Assembly (NCBI RefSeq): GCF_026104355.1
Contig: NZ_CP110535.1
Location: forward strand, 2,232,001-2,296,000
Length of the DNA stretch: 64,000 bases
From: Halomonas sp. BDJS001
Lineage (GTDB): Bacteria > Pseudomonadota > Gammaproteobacteria > Pseudomonadales > Halomonadaceae
Reading direction: 5' to 3'
Position numbers and translations under genes: made by a program. Each line of letters starts with the position of its first letter. Positions within the stretch are counted from its first letter, which is position 1. Below the pieces are notes generated by a model, which worked only from the letters and a program-made list of their open reading frames with translations, searched no databases and was not told where the DNA came from. Below, one piece after another: positions 52,939 to 61,044 of this stretch.

Positions 52939-54882
52939 ATGCTTGATTTTCTTGAAGTCGAGGAGTTTGTAGGCCGCCATTGGCACCGTTGGGCTTCCAG
53001 TGCGGCAAGCTACCCAGACCATCCCGAAGCCGCAGTGCGCCTTGAAACGCTGCGACCTATGCTCGGCGTCTTTTTCCGCGCCGGAGGGGGCGAGGCGGGT
53101 ATCGATGTTGCTGCTATTGCGGGGCGTAGTTCGTCGCATCGCTTATCCTTACGTCAAAGGCTTGGGCTTGATGAGGAGGTGCTCGATCAAGCACGCCGTG
53201 ACGAAGAAAGCCTGTTGTTACCACCACGCATTGCCCTGTTCGCCGAGGCTTCCCTGAACCGGGATCTCTACCTTTGGCTGGTAGCGTATCTGGCGATGAC
53301 CCGGCATGTGCACGTCGTCGACGATCCGCTACAGCAAGACCTTCTCCAACTGCGTGAAGTAAACCGGGCGACTCGGGCAGTGTTGGCCCACTTCCCTGGG
53401 CTCGCTCAGCGTCACGCCAGGTTATGTCAGGCATTGCTGGCCATTCGCCCCCAGCGCAAGCGCTTGCCGCCGATGGAAGCAGCGCTTGAATCCGTTCTTT
53501 GTGCCCTGCTGGGAGAAACACCGCCCGAGGCTGGCTGGGCCGAAGTGATGCATATCGCCATCCTCAATGAGCTCCTGCCTTTGGACAAGTTTCATGCGCC
53601 GCGTGGATACCGGCCGCCACTGCCGGTGCCGCTATGGGGGCAAGCCGTTGCCCTGGGTACCCATAAACAAGCACGAACCGAGCAGGAAGATGATGAGGCA
53701 CCGATTCCAGGGAAGAATTCGCCACAAGATGATCACGGTAAACGTAAGGCTGACCGGCGCGAGCAGGATCAGGCCGACCGCGATGACTCTTTAATGCTCA
53801 ATGCATCCGAAAAGATGCTTTCCTGGGCCGAAATGGTCAATCTCAATCGTCATGTAGAGGATGAAGACGATGATGAGGCCAAACAGGCGGCCGATCAGAT
53901 TGATGAAATTGTGCTCAGTGCTAACCGTAAGAAGGCGGCTTCCAAGTTAAAGCTTGATCTTGATCTGGCGCCCGGTGAGGTGAGTGGGGGAAGGCTGCGT
54001 GGGCGCCAAACCTATCCGGAATGGAATCATCGCAAGCAAATCTATATGCCTGACCACTGTGTGGTACACAGCGATGTGCAGAGCGAGGAGGGGGAGAACT
54101 GGCAGCCGGATGAAACGACAAAACGGCGCATTCGCCGAGTCCGCCGCGAGTTTGAAGCACTTAGGCCGCGTCGTGAGACGCTACGTGGCCAGCTGGATGG
54201 CAGCGAGCTGGATATGGACGCCGTCATTCGCTCCCGCTGTGATCTGGCGGCGACCGGTGAAGCCAGCGACCGTCTCTATCAAGCTAGCCGCACTCAGGCG
54301 AGGGATTTGGCGGTTTCGATCCTGGTCGATGTATCTCTTTCCACTGAGGCTTGGCTGGAAGACCGGCGGGTGCTGGATGTGGCCAAAGAGGCGTTGCTGG
54401 TCTTGGGCCATGGCCTTGCAGGGTGCGGCGATGACTATGCCATTCACAGCTTTACCTCTCACCGCCGTCACCGCGTTTGGGTCAATACGCTGAAAAGTTT
54501 CGATGAGCCAATGGGCGAGCGGGTGTCACGGCGGATTGCAGCGCTCAAACCAGGCCACTACACGCGTATGGGGCCCGCTATTCGGCACCTTTCCAAAGCG
54601 CTTGCCAAACGGCCCAATCGGCACCGGTTACTGCTACTGCTGACCGACGGTAAGCCTAACGATACCGACTATTATGAAGGGCGTTATGGTATAGAGGACA
54701 CGCGCAAAGCGGTACTTGAAGCGCGACGGGAAGAAGTGCGCGTGTTCGGGGTAACGATTGACCGGGAGGCGGGGCGCTATATTCCTCATCTGTTCGGGCG
54801 AGGTGGATACGCCATTGTCCAGCGGCCGGAGCATCTCTCCCTGGCCCTGCCGAGTATCTACCGCCAGATTATTGCTTCCTAA
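52939..54882 (+). CDS. norD: NO reductase activation protein NorD
   Basis: 647 residues. A charged middle (residues 230-320, rich in D, E, K, R) precedes a C-terminal von Willebrand A domain with the MIDAS motif DVSLS near 470 and LLTDGKPND. It pairs with NorQ in chelatase-like assembly of active NorB. The start is close-coupled to norQ. Confidence 0.95.
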   Translation: MLDFLEVEEFVGRHWHRWASSAASYPDHPEAAVRLETLRPMLGVFFRAGGGEAGIDVAAIAGRSSSHRLSLRQRLGLDEEVLDQARRDEESLLLPPRIALFAEASLNRDLYLWLVAYLAMTRHVHVVDDPLQQDLLQLREVNRATRAVLAHFPGLAQRHARLCQALLAIRPQRKRLPPMEAALESVLCALLGETPPEAGWAEVMHIAILNELLPLDKFHAPRGYRPPLPVPLWGQAVALGTHKQARTEQEDDEAPIPGKNSPQDDHGKRKADRREQDQADRDDSLMLNASEKMLSWAEMVNLNRHVEDEDDDEAKQAADQIDEIVLSANRKKAASKLKLDLDLAPGEVSGGRLRGRQTYPEWNHRKQIYMPDHCVVHSDVQSEEGENWQPDETTKRRIRRVRREFEALRPRRETLRGQLDGSELDMDAVIRSRCDLAATGEASDRLYQASRTQARDLAVSILVDVSLSTEAWLEDRRVLDVAKEALLVLGHGLAGCGDDYAIHSFTSHRRHRVWVNTLKSFDEPMGERVSRRIAALKPGHYTRMGPAIRHLSKALAKRPNRHRLLLLLTDGKPNDTDYYEGRYGIEDTRKAVLEARREEVRVFGVTIDREAGRYIPHLFGRGGYAIVQRPEHLSLALPSIYRQIIAS

Positions 54883-54893
54883 GGAGGTTTTCC

Positions 54894-55124
54894 ATGTCTC
54901 GCCAGCGCTTCGTCGTGGCAATTAGCCTGTGGTTTTTGGTCGCGTTAGGCGTCATTGTGCCACTGGTGTGGCTTATCAATAACCGTGATTGGGGCGTGGC
55001 GCTAATGCTGCTAGTCCCTTTTATCGTTTACGGCCTGATGCGCCTGGGCCGTCTGCTGGAGGCCTGGGCCAATACAGCGCATCGGTCTTCGGTGGCTTCG
55101 GGCTCTGATTCCACGCTGCGCTGA
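54894..55124 (+). CDS. Small two-helix membrane protein in the nor cluster
   Basis: 76 residues, two hydrophobic helices (FVVAISLWFLVALGVIVPLVW; VALMLLVPFIVYGLMRL) and a polar tail. A perfect AAGGAGG lies 6 bases upstream and the gene begins 11 bp after norD, so it is surely translated with norQD. Family not recognised; it could help NOR assembly (inference). Confidence 0.75.
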   Translation: MSRQRFVVAISLWFLVALGVIVPLVWLINNRDWGVALMLLVPFIVYGLMRLGRLLEAWANTAHRSSVASGSDSTLR

Positions 55125-55136
55125 AAGCCACTTTGA

Positions 55137-55439
55137 TTATCCTGTTATGTTAAAGCGACCGACCAGATAGCCTGAGGCAATCAGCGCTAGCGTTAACAGC
55201 GTTAGTCCAATAAAAACCCCCTGCCAGGCTGAGGTAGCGGCGCGCAAGTTTAAATAGACCATTAGCACACGGTGGGCTTTGAAGCCGGTCGCTATCAGTA
55301 CCAGGGCGGCTGACCATAAAGGAAGCGCCTGCCAGTCGGTGGTCTGATCTAGCCGAGCGGAAACCATGGATACCACGGTGAGCGCCATTAATAAGGCCCA
55401 GGTAATGAGCAAGCGTCGCGTACCGGGGAGTGCTGTCAT
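55137..55439 (-). CDS. norF: NorF-like / cytochrome oxidase subunit IV-like protein
   Basis: 100 residues with three helices (LLITWALLMALTVVSMVSA; WSAALVLIATGFKAHRVLMVYL; IGLTLLTLALIASGYLV). The KAHRVLMVYLNLR segment is typical of the NorF/COX4-like group. It lies 13 bp after norE on the same strand and enhances NO reductase activity in other bacteria. Confidence 0.8.
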   Translation of the reverse strand: MTALPGTRRLLITWALLMALTVVSMVSARLDQTTDWQALPLWSAALVLIATGFKAHRVLMVYLNLRAATSAWQGVFIGLTLLTLALIASGYLVGRFNITG

Positions 55440-55452
55440 TGCTACCTCAGGA

Positions 55453-56019
55453 TTATCTAAGCAGATAAATCAGCGGATAGAGCAAAATCCATATCAAGTC
55501 CACCATATGCCAGAAGGCCGCCGCCGTTTCTACGTTCTCGGTAGAGGTGCGCCAGCTCACTAAGCCTAGTAGCGCTAAACCGAACACAACGTGAGCAAAA
55601 TGGAATGCGGTTAAGCCATAGTAAAAACCGAAAAAGACGTTGGTTTCCGGCGTTAACCCGGCAGCAAACTTGTCAGCGTACTCAATGCTTTTAAGGGCAC
55701 AGAAGACCAAACCCAGCAGCATAGCAGCACCTAGCCACTGTCGGCTGCGCCGAAGTTGCTGGGCGCTTATTGCCTCCACGGCAAAGGCAACGCATAGCCC
55801 GCTGGTTAGCAACACCAGCGTATTGATGCCGCCCAACACAGGGTCGAGCTGTTGTTGTGAGGCATTGAAAAGGGCGGGGTTAAGGGCGCGCTGGGCGGCG
55901 TAAAGCGCAAAGAAAGCGGTGAAAACCAGCATTTCGCTAAGAATCAGCACCCACATCAAGGGATTGCCGGGTAACGCCGATAATGGCCCCCATCCGGGGT
56001 TGGGCAGATCGCGACTCAT
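55453..56019 (-). CDS. norE: NorE, cytochrome c oxidase subunit III family
   Basis: 188 residues, five helices of the oxidase subunit III fold (ILSEMLVFTAFFALYAAQ; GINTLVLLTSGLCVA; YYGLTAFHFAHVVFGL). In denitrifiers norE accompanies norCB and supports NO reductase activity. It lies between a cytochrome c gene and norF on the same strand. Confidence 0.87.
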   Translation of the reverse strand: MSRDLPNPGWGPLSALPGNPLMWVLILSEMLVFTAFFALYAAQRALNPALFNASQQQLDPVLGGINTLVLLTSGLCVAFAVEAISAQQLRRSRQWLGAAMLLGLVFCALKSIEYADKFAAGLTPETNVFFGFYYGLTAFHFAHVVFGLALLGLVSWRTSTENVETAAAFWHMVDLIWILLYPLIYLLR

Positions 56020-56100
56020 TACCCCTCCAAGCGTTGAGTGTTACACCGGGGTAATAGCATCCCAGCATACTGGCATACACTTTCTGTACAGCGCTTGGTT

Positions 56101-56415
56101 TTATTCGACGGCTTGAACCATAAAGTCAACGGCCGATTTCACTTCTTCGTCGCTAAGATTCATGCTTCCGCCTTTGGGCGGCATAGCATTGAACCCCGTG
56201 AGCGAGTGCTCATAAAGCGTCTCGATGCCTTTTGCGATACGCGGTTCCCACGCTTCGGCATCACCCTTGATAGGCGCGCCAGCAGCCCCTGTCATGTGGC
56301 AGGCCATGCAGGCCTGGTTATAAACCGCCTCGCCATCAGATTCTGCCTGAGCGGCGGCTGAAAACGCCAGGGCAGCACCCGCGACGATAAGGGCAGCAGA
56401 CAATGATTTCATCAT
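56101..56415 (-). CDS. Cytochrome c5-type periplasmic cytochrome
   Basis: 104 residues. A signal peptide (MMKSLSAALIVAGAALAFSA) is followed by one haem site CMACH and a methionine ligand in FNAMPPKGG. Small soluble cytochromes of this type carry electrons to NOR, nitrite reductase or oxidases. AGGAG is 4 bases before the ATG at 56415 (7 before the next ATG). It may lead a cytochrome-norE-norF unit controlled from the NsrR site at 56536. Confidence 0.88.
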   Translation of the reverse strand: MMKSLSAALIVAGAALAFSAAAQAESDGEAVYNQACMACHMTGAAGAPIKGDAEAWEPRIAKGIETLYEHSLTGFNAMPPKGGSMNLSDEEVKSAVDFMVQAVE

Positions 56416-56535
56416 GGTTCTCCTCACATTCTAACGGTCGAAGGCGCTGGAGAAATCGCCAGCACCACTATGATTCCAGGCGGATGCTCAAATGCGCATC
56501 TCTTAGCCAGTGCGCTCATCAATAACAGTTAATTT

Positions 56536-56558
56536 AAGAAATATTTTATATGCATCTT
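56536..56558. promoter_or_regulatory. NsrR operator between cytochrome c and ubiT
   Basis: Arms AAGAAATATTT and ATATGCATCTT, 23 bp. It lies 117 bp before ubiT and 120 bp before the cytochrome gene, so both directions could be repressed. Confidence 0.68.
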
Positions 56559-56675
56559 AATGTCGGCGCAATATTTAGTCTTCCTTGATACATATCAGCA
56601 CTCTTCGCCAGAGCAACGCTTAGCATCAGTCGCCAAGTGTGAACCGCTGATGTCTCTTACCACGGAGTATTTGTT

Positions 56676-57173
56676 ATGTTGTTGCTGCCCTCGGCTTTTT
56701 CCCTGCCCGCTTTTTCCATTTCTCCGCCTGTTACCGCTCATCAAATGATTCGTACGCTTGATCCGCGGGTTCCTTTTGCCATCAAGCGACGTCTTGTGGA
56801 GCCCTTGCTCAACCGTACCTTCGCTATACCGCTCGCAGAGGGAGAGTTTGACGCGGTGGAAGGTCGACGCATTAGTCTCACCATTGCGGATTTAGGCGTG
56901 ACACTCAGCCTGACGCTTAAATCCCAGCGCTTGCTATTATGCCGCGAGAAGGGCGAGGCAACTATTCGTGGGGGCTGGCGTGAATTTCTCTGTTTGGCCA
57001 CGCGTCGCGAAGATCCCGACAGCCTGTTTTTTCAGCGTCGCTTAATCATTGAAGGGGATACGGAACTGGGGTTGACGCTCAAGAACCTACTTGACGGCTG
57101 TGAGGAAGGCCTTGCCCAGGGGCGATTGGGGGAGTTGCTGGTGGGCCTGGAACGCTTGGCGCGCAGGGAGTGA
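56676..57173 (+). CDS. ubiT: SCP2-domain protein UbiT (YhbT), anaerobic ubiquinone synthesis
   Basis: 165 residues. The SCP2 lipid-binding fold and the strongly conserved DPDSLFFQRRLIIEGDTELG identify YhbT/UbiT, which with UbiU and UbiV makes ubiquinone without oxygen in E. coli. ubiU and ubiV are not in this window. GGAG is 8 bases before the ATG. Presence among NO-response genes fits denitrifying growth, where ubiquinone is needed without oxygen. Confidence 0.87.
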   Translation: MLLLPSAFSLPAFSISPPVTAHQMIRTLDPRVPFAIKRRLVEPLLNRTFAIPLAEGEFDAVEGRRISLTIADLGVTLSLTLKSQRLLLCREKGEATIRGGWREFLCLATRREDPDSLFFQRRLIIEGDTELGLTLKNLLDGCEEGLAQGRLGELLVGLERLARRE

Positions 57174-57210
57174 CTTGCTCGTAAGCTCAGCCTTTTAGCT
57201 GTTATCAATC

Positions 57211-57233
57211 GGCCCCGGTAGTGTGCCGGGGCC
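57211..57233. terminator. Hairpin between convergent ubiT and hmp
   Basis: GGCCCCGG and CCGGGGCC, a perfect 8-bp GC stem with a 7-base loop. No U-run on either side. Confidence 0.6.
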
Positions 57234-57241
57234 GCCCACTA

Positions 57242-58414
57242 TTAGGCTGCGTTGAGTGGGCGAGACGGCCCAAAATGCTCAAAGTGGCGACGATCCTCGT
57301 CGACACCCAGTTCAGACAGCGCACTATTAATCGCTGTCATGAATCCTTGGGGGCCGACGAAGTAGCAGCGCGCCTTAAGATCAGGCAGGTAGTGAGCTAA
57401 TAAGCTGCGGTCGATACGACCAATATGTTCGGCTTCGTTGCCGCGCTCATGAATGCGGACAGCCTTAAGACGTTGAGGATACTCGCTCTTCAGCGCCTCT
57501 AATTCGCCTTTAAAGGCCTGGTGGTCGGCATCCAGAGCCGCATGTAGATAGATGACTTGCCGCCCAAGGGACAAGGCATGTCTTGCCATGGGGAGCAGGG
57601 GCGTTTGCCCAACGCCGCCGCTGGCAAGCAGCAGTGGTTCGTCACCTTCAATCAGCGTGAGGTCACCTGCTGGCGGTAGCAGTTCCAAGGTGTCGCCGGG
57701 TTGTAAGACATCGTGGAAGTGGCGGCTGACTTGGCCCTGTTCTTCGCGTTTGATCGAGATTCGATAGCTTTGACCATTTGGCGTGTCTGAGAGGCTGTAA
57801 TGCCGATAAACCAGCTCGCCATTAATGGTTAGGCGTACACCGATATACTGACCTGGCTCATGCTCAGCCACACGACCTCCATCCTCTGGCTCAAGGATAA
57901 AAGAGCGAATTAAAGCACTTTCCTGCTGGGTACTGGCAATCTTGAAACGGCGTGTGCCGCGCCATCCGCCCGGGCGCTGCTCAAATTCACGATAGCGCTG
58001 GTCTTCGAGGTCAATTAACAAGGCGGCAAGCTCGTTATATAGGGCGCCCCACGCATCGGCGATTTCCGGGGTGACAGCATCACCCAGCACTTCGCCAATC
58101 GCTGCCAGCAGGCATTCACCGACAATAGGGTACTGCTCGGGAAGAATGCCTAGCGAGACGTGTTTACTGACCACAATATCCAAAGTAGCCCGCGCCTGAG
58201 CTGGATTACCGCGTAGTTGCACATAGGCCAACACGGCGTTGGCCAGGGCACGGGGCTGACCACCGCTTTGCTGATGAACCTCATTAAAGAGGGGCTTTAC
58301 CTCTGGGTAACGGGTAAACATCAGCGGATAGAAGCGCTGTGTAATTGCATTCAGGTGTTCGGCCACGACGGGAGCTGTCGCGTTGATCAGCTTTTCCTGC
58401 TCATGTGTTAGCAC
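57242..58414 (-). CDS. hmp: Flavohaemoprotein, NO dioxygenase
   Basis: 390 residues. Globin domain 1-140 with proximal H85 (VSKHVSLGI), then FAD-binding (RHYSLSD) and NAD-binding domains (LLASGGVGQTPLLPM; HFEHFGPS). It turns NO and O2 into nitrate in the cytosol. An NsrR site is 20 bp before the ATG, directly over the promoter. Confidence 0.96.
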   Translation of the reverse strand: MLTHEQEKLINATAPVVAEHLNAITQRFYPLMFTRYPEVKPLFNEVHQQSGGQPRALANAVLAYVQLRGNPAQARATLDIVVSKHVSLGILPEQYPIVGECLLAAIGEVLGDAVTPEIADAWGALYNELAALLIDLEDQRYREFEQRPGGWRGTRRFKIASTQQESALIRSFILEPEDGGRVAEHEPGQYIGVRLTINGELVYRHYSLSDTPNGQSYRISIKREEQGQVSRHFHDVLQPGDTLELLPPAGDLTLIEGDEPLLLASGGVGQTPLLPMARHALSLGRQVIYLHAALDADHQAFKGELEALKSEYPQRLKAVRIHERGNEAEHIGRIDRSLLAHYLPDLKARCYFVGPQGFMTAINSALSELGVDEDRRHFEHFGPSRPLNAA

Positions 58415-58433
58415 GGGTAATACCTCAATCGTT

Positions 58434-58456
58434 AAGATTCATTACACATGCATCTT
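58434..58456. promoter_or_regulatory. NsrR operator upstream of hmp
   Basis: Arms AAGATTCATT and CATGCATCTT with 3 bases between; the best palindrome of the five sites. It ends 20 bp from the hmp start codon. Confidence 0.8.
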
Positions 58457-58592
58457 AACGTCAAAAACTATAAATACCAACCAGGAAGGCGCCTTGTTAT
58501 GGAGAGGGGCTGCTAGCTATTTGAATAACAAGGCCTTAATACAGTGCAAAAGCGCTTGGTATCGAGCGACGATGAAGCTTATCTGAGTCTAT

Positions 58593-58615
58593 AAGATGCA
58601 TTTTTGATACTTGTC
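58593..58615. promoter_or_regulatory. NsrR operator upstream of nnrS
   Basis: Left arm AAGATGCATT is consensus; the right arm TGATACTTGTC is weaker. It lies 63 bp before the nnrS ATG, and overlaps an upstream start at 58604, which is therefore rejected. Confidence 0.68.
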
Positions 58616-58678
58616 ATGGTTTTTGTAATTGGCCTGGCGCACAATGCAAATCCAAGTAATTCAGTGGGGTATTATGCT

Positions 58679-59890
58679 ATGTCGACTATCACCTCCTCCC
58701 AACCTGCCTCCAAGCTCAAGCAACTGCCGTTGTTACGGCTGGCTTTTCGGCCCTTTTTCCTGTTGGCAGCGCTGTTCAGTATTTTATCTCTACTGGTATG
58801 GCTGGGCTTTTGGCATGGCAATATTTTGCTGCGCCCTTATGGCGGCCTGGTGTTCTGGCATCAGCATGAAATGTTGTTTGGTTTTGCCGCAGCGGTGATC
58901 GGAGGGTTTTTGCTTACCGCTGTACGAAACTGGACAGGATTGCCGAGCTTAAACGGCGGGCCGCTATTGGGACTGGTGGTGTTATGGCTATTGGGTAGAG
59001 TGCTGATGGCTTTTCCCATGGATTTGCCAGGATGGCTGCTGCTGGCGGTTGACCTTGCATTTCTTCCCGTGGTCGCCATTGTTATGGCGCGACTGGTCAT
59101 TACCGCAAAGCGGTGGCGCAACTTGATCTTTATACCTGTGCTGTTGCTATTTGCCACGGCTAACCTGGCGATGCACTTAGGGGTGATGCAGGGTGACGCC
59201 GAGCTGATCCGCCAAGCCGCTTACTTGGCCGTACTGTTGATCACACTGATGATGACCGTAGTGGGCGGGCGCGTGATTGCCATGTTCACTGCCAATCGCT
59301 TGGGCCGCACCAAACCTGAACCTATTGCTTTACTCGAAGGAGTGACGCTGGTGAGTACGGCTGGCGTAGTCGTGCTGCAGCTGGTCACCATGTTGGGGGT
59401 TGCCATTCCTGCTTTATTAATGGGGGGAGTGATGCTCTTAGCGGCGTTGGCCAACACTGTTCGCATGGCGCGTTGGGGTGGGTTGCATAGCTGGCGTGAA
59501 CCTTTACTTTGGGGGCTGCACGGCAGCTACGCCTGTATTCCGCTAGGGCTTGTCATGTGGGTCTTGGCACTCATGGGGCTGATGCGTATTGAACTTGCCG
59601 TGCATGCCCTGACGATTGGTGGCATGGGCACCATGATGCTGGCCATGATGGCCAGGGTTTCGCTAGGTCATACTGGCCGCCCCATACGCACTTTGCCCGG
59701 TATTGGTGTGGCGCTGGGCTTAATGCTACTAGCCGCCTTGGTGCGTTCACCCGTCTTGGCGTTATTTCCCCAGATTACCCACTGGACTTATACGCTGAGC
59801 ATCATTTTCTGGTGCGTGGCCTACGCCATATTTCTAATGCACTACACATGGCCACTGATGCAAGCGCGAGTCGACGGGCAGGATGGCTGA
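58679..59890 (+). CDS. nnrS: NnrS family haem/copper membrane protein
   Basis: 403 residues, about 12 helices. LRLAFRPFFLLAALFSI near the start, the FWHQHEMLFGF motif and GHTGRPI mark NnrS, which protects iron and thiol metabolism from NO in other bacteria. ATG 58679 is chosen. It converges on the unknown membrane protein gene with 4 bp between. Confidence 0.92.
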   Translation: MSTITSSQPASKLKQLPLLRLAFRPFFLLAALFSILSLLVWLGFWHGNILLRPYGGLVFWHQHEMLFGFAAAVIGGFLLTAVRNWTGLPSLNGGPLLGLVVLWLLGRVLMAFPMDLPGWLLLAVDLAFLPVVAIVMARLVITAKRWRNLIFIPVLLLFATANLAMHLGVMQGDAELIRQAAYLAVLLITLMMTVVGGRVIAMFTANRLGRTKPEPIALLEGVTLVSTAGVVVLQLVTMLGVAIPALLMGGVMLLAALANTVRMARWGGLHSWREPLLWGLHGSYACIPLGLVMWVLALMGLMRIELAVHALTIGGMGTMMLAMMARVSLGHTGRPIRTLPGIGVALGLMLLAALVRSPVLALFPQITHWTYTLSIIFWCVAYAIFLMHYTWPLMQARVDGQDG

Positions 59891-59894
59891 CGTA

Positions 59895-60371
59895 TTAACG
59901 ATCAGCGAGAGTGACCCGCGCACCACCAAAGGCAAGGCTGCGTGGGTTTGCCAAAGGGCGGTTGTTGGTGAGGTGAGTGATGCCTACCCCGCAACGGCCC
60001 ACCATCCAAATCAGGCAGGCAGTGAAATAGAGGTAACCCAATGTCCAGGGGGCTATTGCCGGTAACCCAATCCACCCCAGTAAGTGCCAAATAGCCGTGA
60101 ACGCTACCCCGCCAAGTACGCCTAACCAGAAAGTCCGAATCTGAAACTGCAGATGGGAAGCAACCCACTCCTCTGCATCGTTTTTTTTCAGATGGGCGAT
60201 GAGCACTCCAATGGGAGCGGTGACCACAGCTAACACGCTACCCAGAAAGAGCATATAAACCACGATAGCGGTGCCTCGCCCGCGGCTTGTCTTAAGGCCA
60301 TTTAAGGTGCCCGTAGTTGATGTGGCTTCGGATTGGGAAGCGGAGGGCATGGATGATGGGGCGTTAGCCAT
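59895..60371 (-). CDS. Membrane protein of unknown function under NsrR-type control
   Basis: 158 residues: a 35-residue Ser/Thr-rich lead, then three or four helices (AIVVYMLFLGSVLAVVTAPIGVLIA in parts; FWLGVLGGVAFTAIWHLLGWIG; LGYLYFTACLIWMVG). The layout resembles DUF4870/Tic20-like membrane proteins. An NsrR site is 32 bp before the ATG, which ties it to the NO response. The N-terminal start is MANAPSS; 60383 is an alternative. Confidence 0.75.
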   Translation of the reverse strand: MANAPSSMPSASQSEATSTTGTLNGLKTSRGRGTAIVVYMLFLGSVLAVVTAPIGVLIAHLKKNDAEEWVASHLQFQIRTFWLGVLGGVAFTAIWHLLGWIGLPAIAPWTLGYLYFTACLIWMVGRCGVGITHLTNNRPLANPRSLAFGGARVTLADR

Positions 60372-60403
60372 ACAGAACCTCATTTGGCAAAGTAGAAGTC
60401 ATT

Positions 60404-60426
60404 AAGAAGTATTGTTAATGCATCTA
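60404..60426. promoter_or_regulatory. NsrR operator upstream of the unknown membrane protein
   Basis: Arms AAGAAGTATT and TAATGCATCTA, 23 bp, matching the other four sites, 32 bp before the start at 60371. Confidence 0.68.
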
Positions 60427-60478
60427 TTGTAGTGCAACTAGTTAGGGCTTTCCTGTCTGGGATCAAACCAAGTGATCG

Positions 60479-60925
60479 TTAGACATTGACGGTGGGGATA
60501 CGCATTAATCCTGCCAACTGCGGGTAACGATTGGACAACACATCTGCCAAGGTATAGCGGTCAAGCACCTCCAGAAACGCTGACAATGCTTCGTTTAGAA
60601 TGGGCTGTAGCCGACACGAAGGGGTGATGATGCAGTTGTTATCGCTATGAAAACACTCTACTAACTCCATGCCATGTTCCATTTCTCGCACAAGCTTACC
60701 CAGAACGATTGTCTCAGGGTCACGTGTAAGCAATAAGCCGCCATTCTTACCCCGGATAGCGGTAACGTAGTTCTTCTGACTCAGTTCCTGAACGACTTTC
60801 ATCAAGTGATTACGAGAAATATCAAAGGTCTCTGCGATCTCATTGATGGTTGAGCGCTCTTCTCCCTTTACCGCGAGGAAGATCAATACGCGTATTGAAT
60901 AATCGGTGAATCGGGTGAGATGCAT
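60479..60925 (-). CDS. nsrR: NO-sensing Rrf2 repressor NsrR
   Basis: 148 residues, Rrf2 family winged helix (INEIAETFDISRNHLMKVVQELSQ in parts). Three cysteines C91, C98 and C104 in ECFHSDNNCIITPSC match the Fe-S ligands of NsrR. NO breaks the cluster and releases operators; five such sites lie within 10 kb. ATG 60925 (MHLTRFTDYS) is chosen on family length; the frame is open to 60997. Confidence 0.93.
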   Translation of the reverse strand: MHLTRFTDYSIRVLIFLAVKGEERSTINEIAETFDISRNHLMKVVQELSQKNYVTAIRGKNGGLLLTRDPETIVLGKLVREMEHGMELVECFHSDNNCIITPSCRLQPILNEALSAFLEVLDRYTLADVLSNRYPQLAGLMRIPTVNV

Positions 60926-61044
60926 GGAGTGCGCTTTGCTCCGAGAGTAATCCAACTGTAAAAGAAACATGTTGTATGAACGTTCAGTAAGTTGCAATCA
61001 GAACATGGGGGTACCAATACTGGCCTAGGTCAAGAAGGAAAGCG

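Noticed and set aside
58604..58678. Upstream start of nnrS at 58604
   Set aside because: It would lie inside the NsrR operator; the NnrS family begins near the ATG at 58679.
61022..61040. FNR-like sequence CTGGCCTAGGTCAA upstream of nsrR
   Set aside because: Three mismatches to TTGAT-N4-ATCAA; below what can be trusted by eye.
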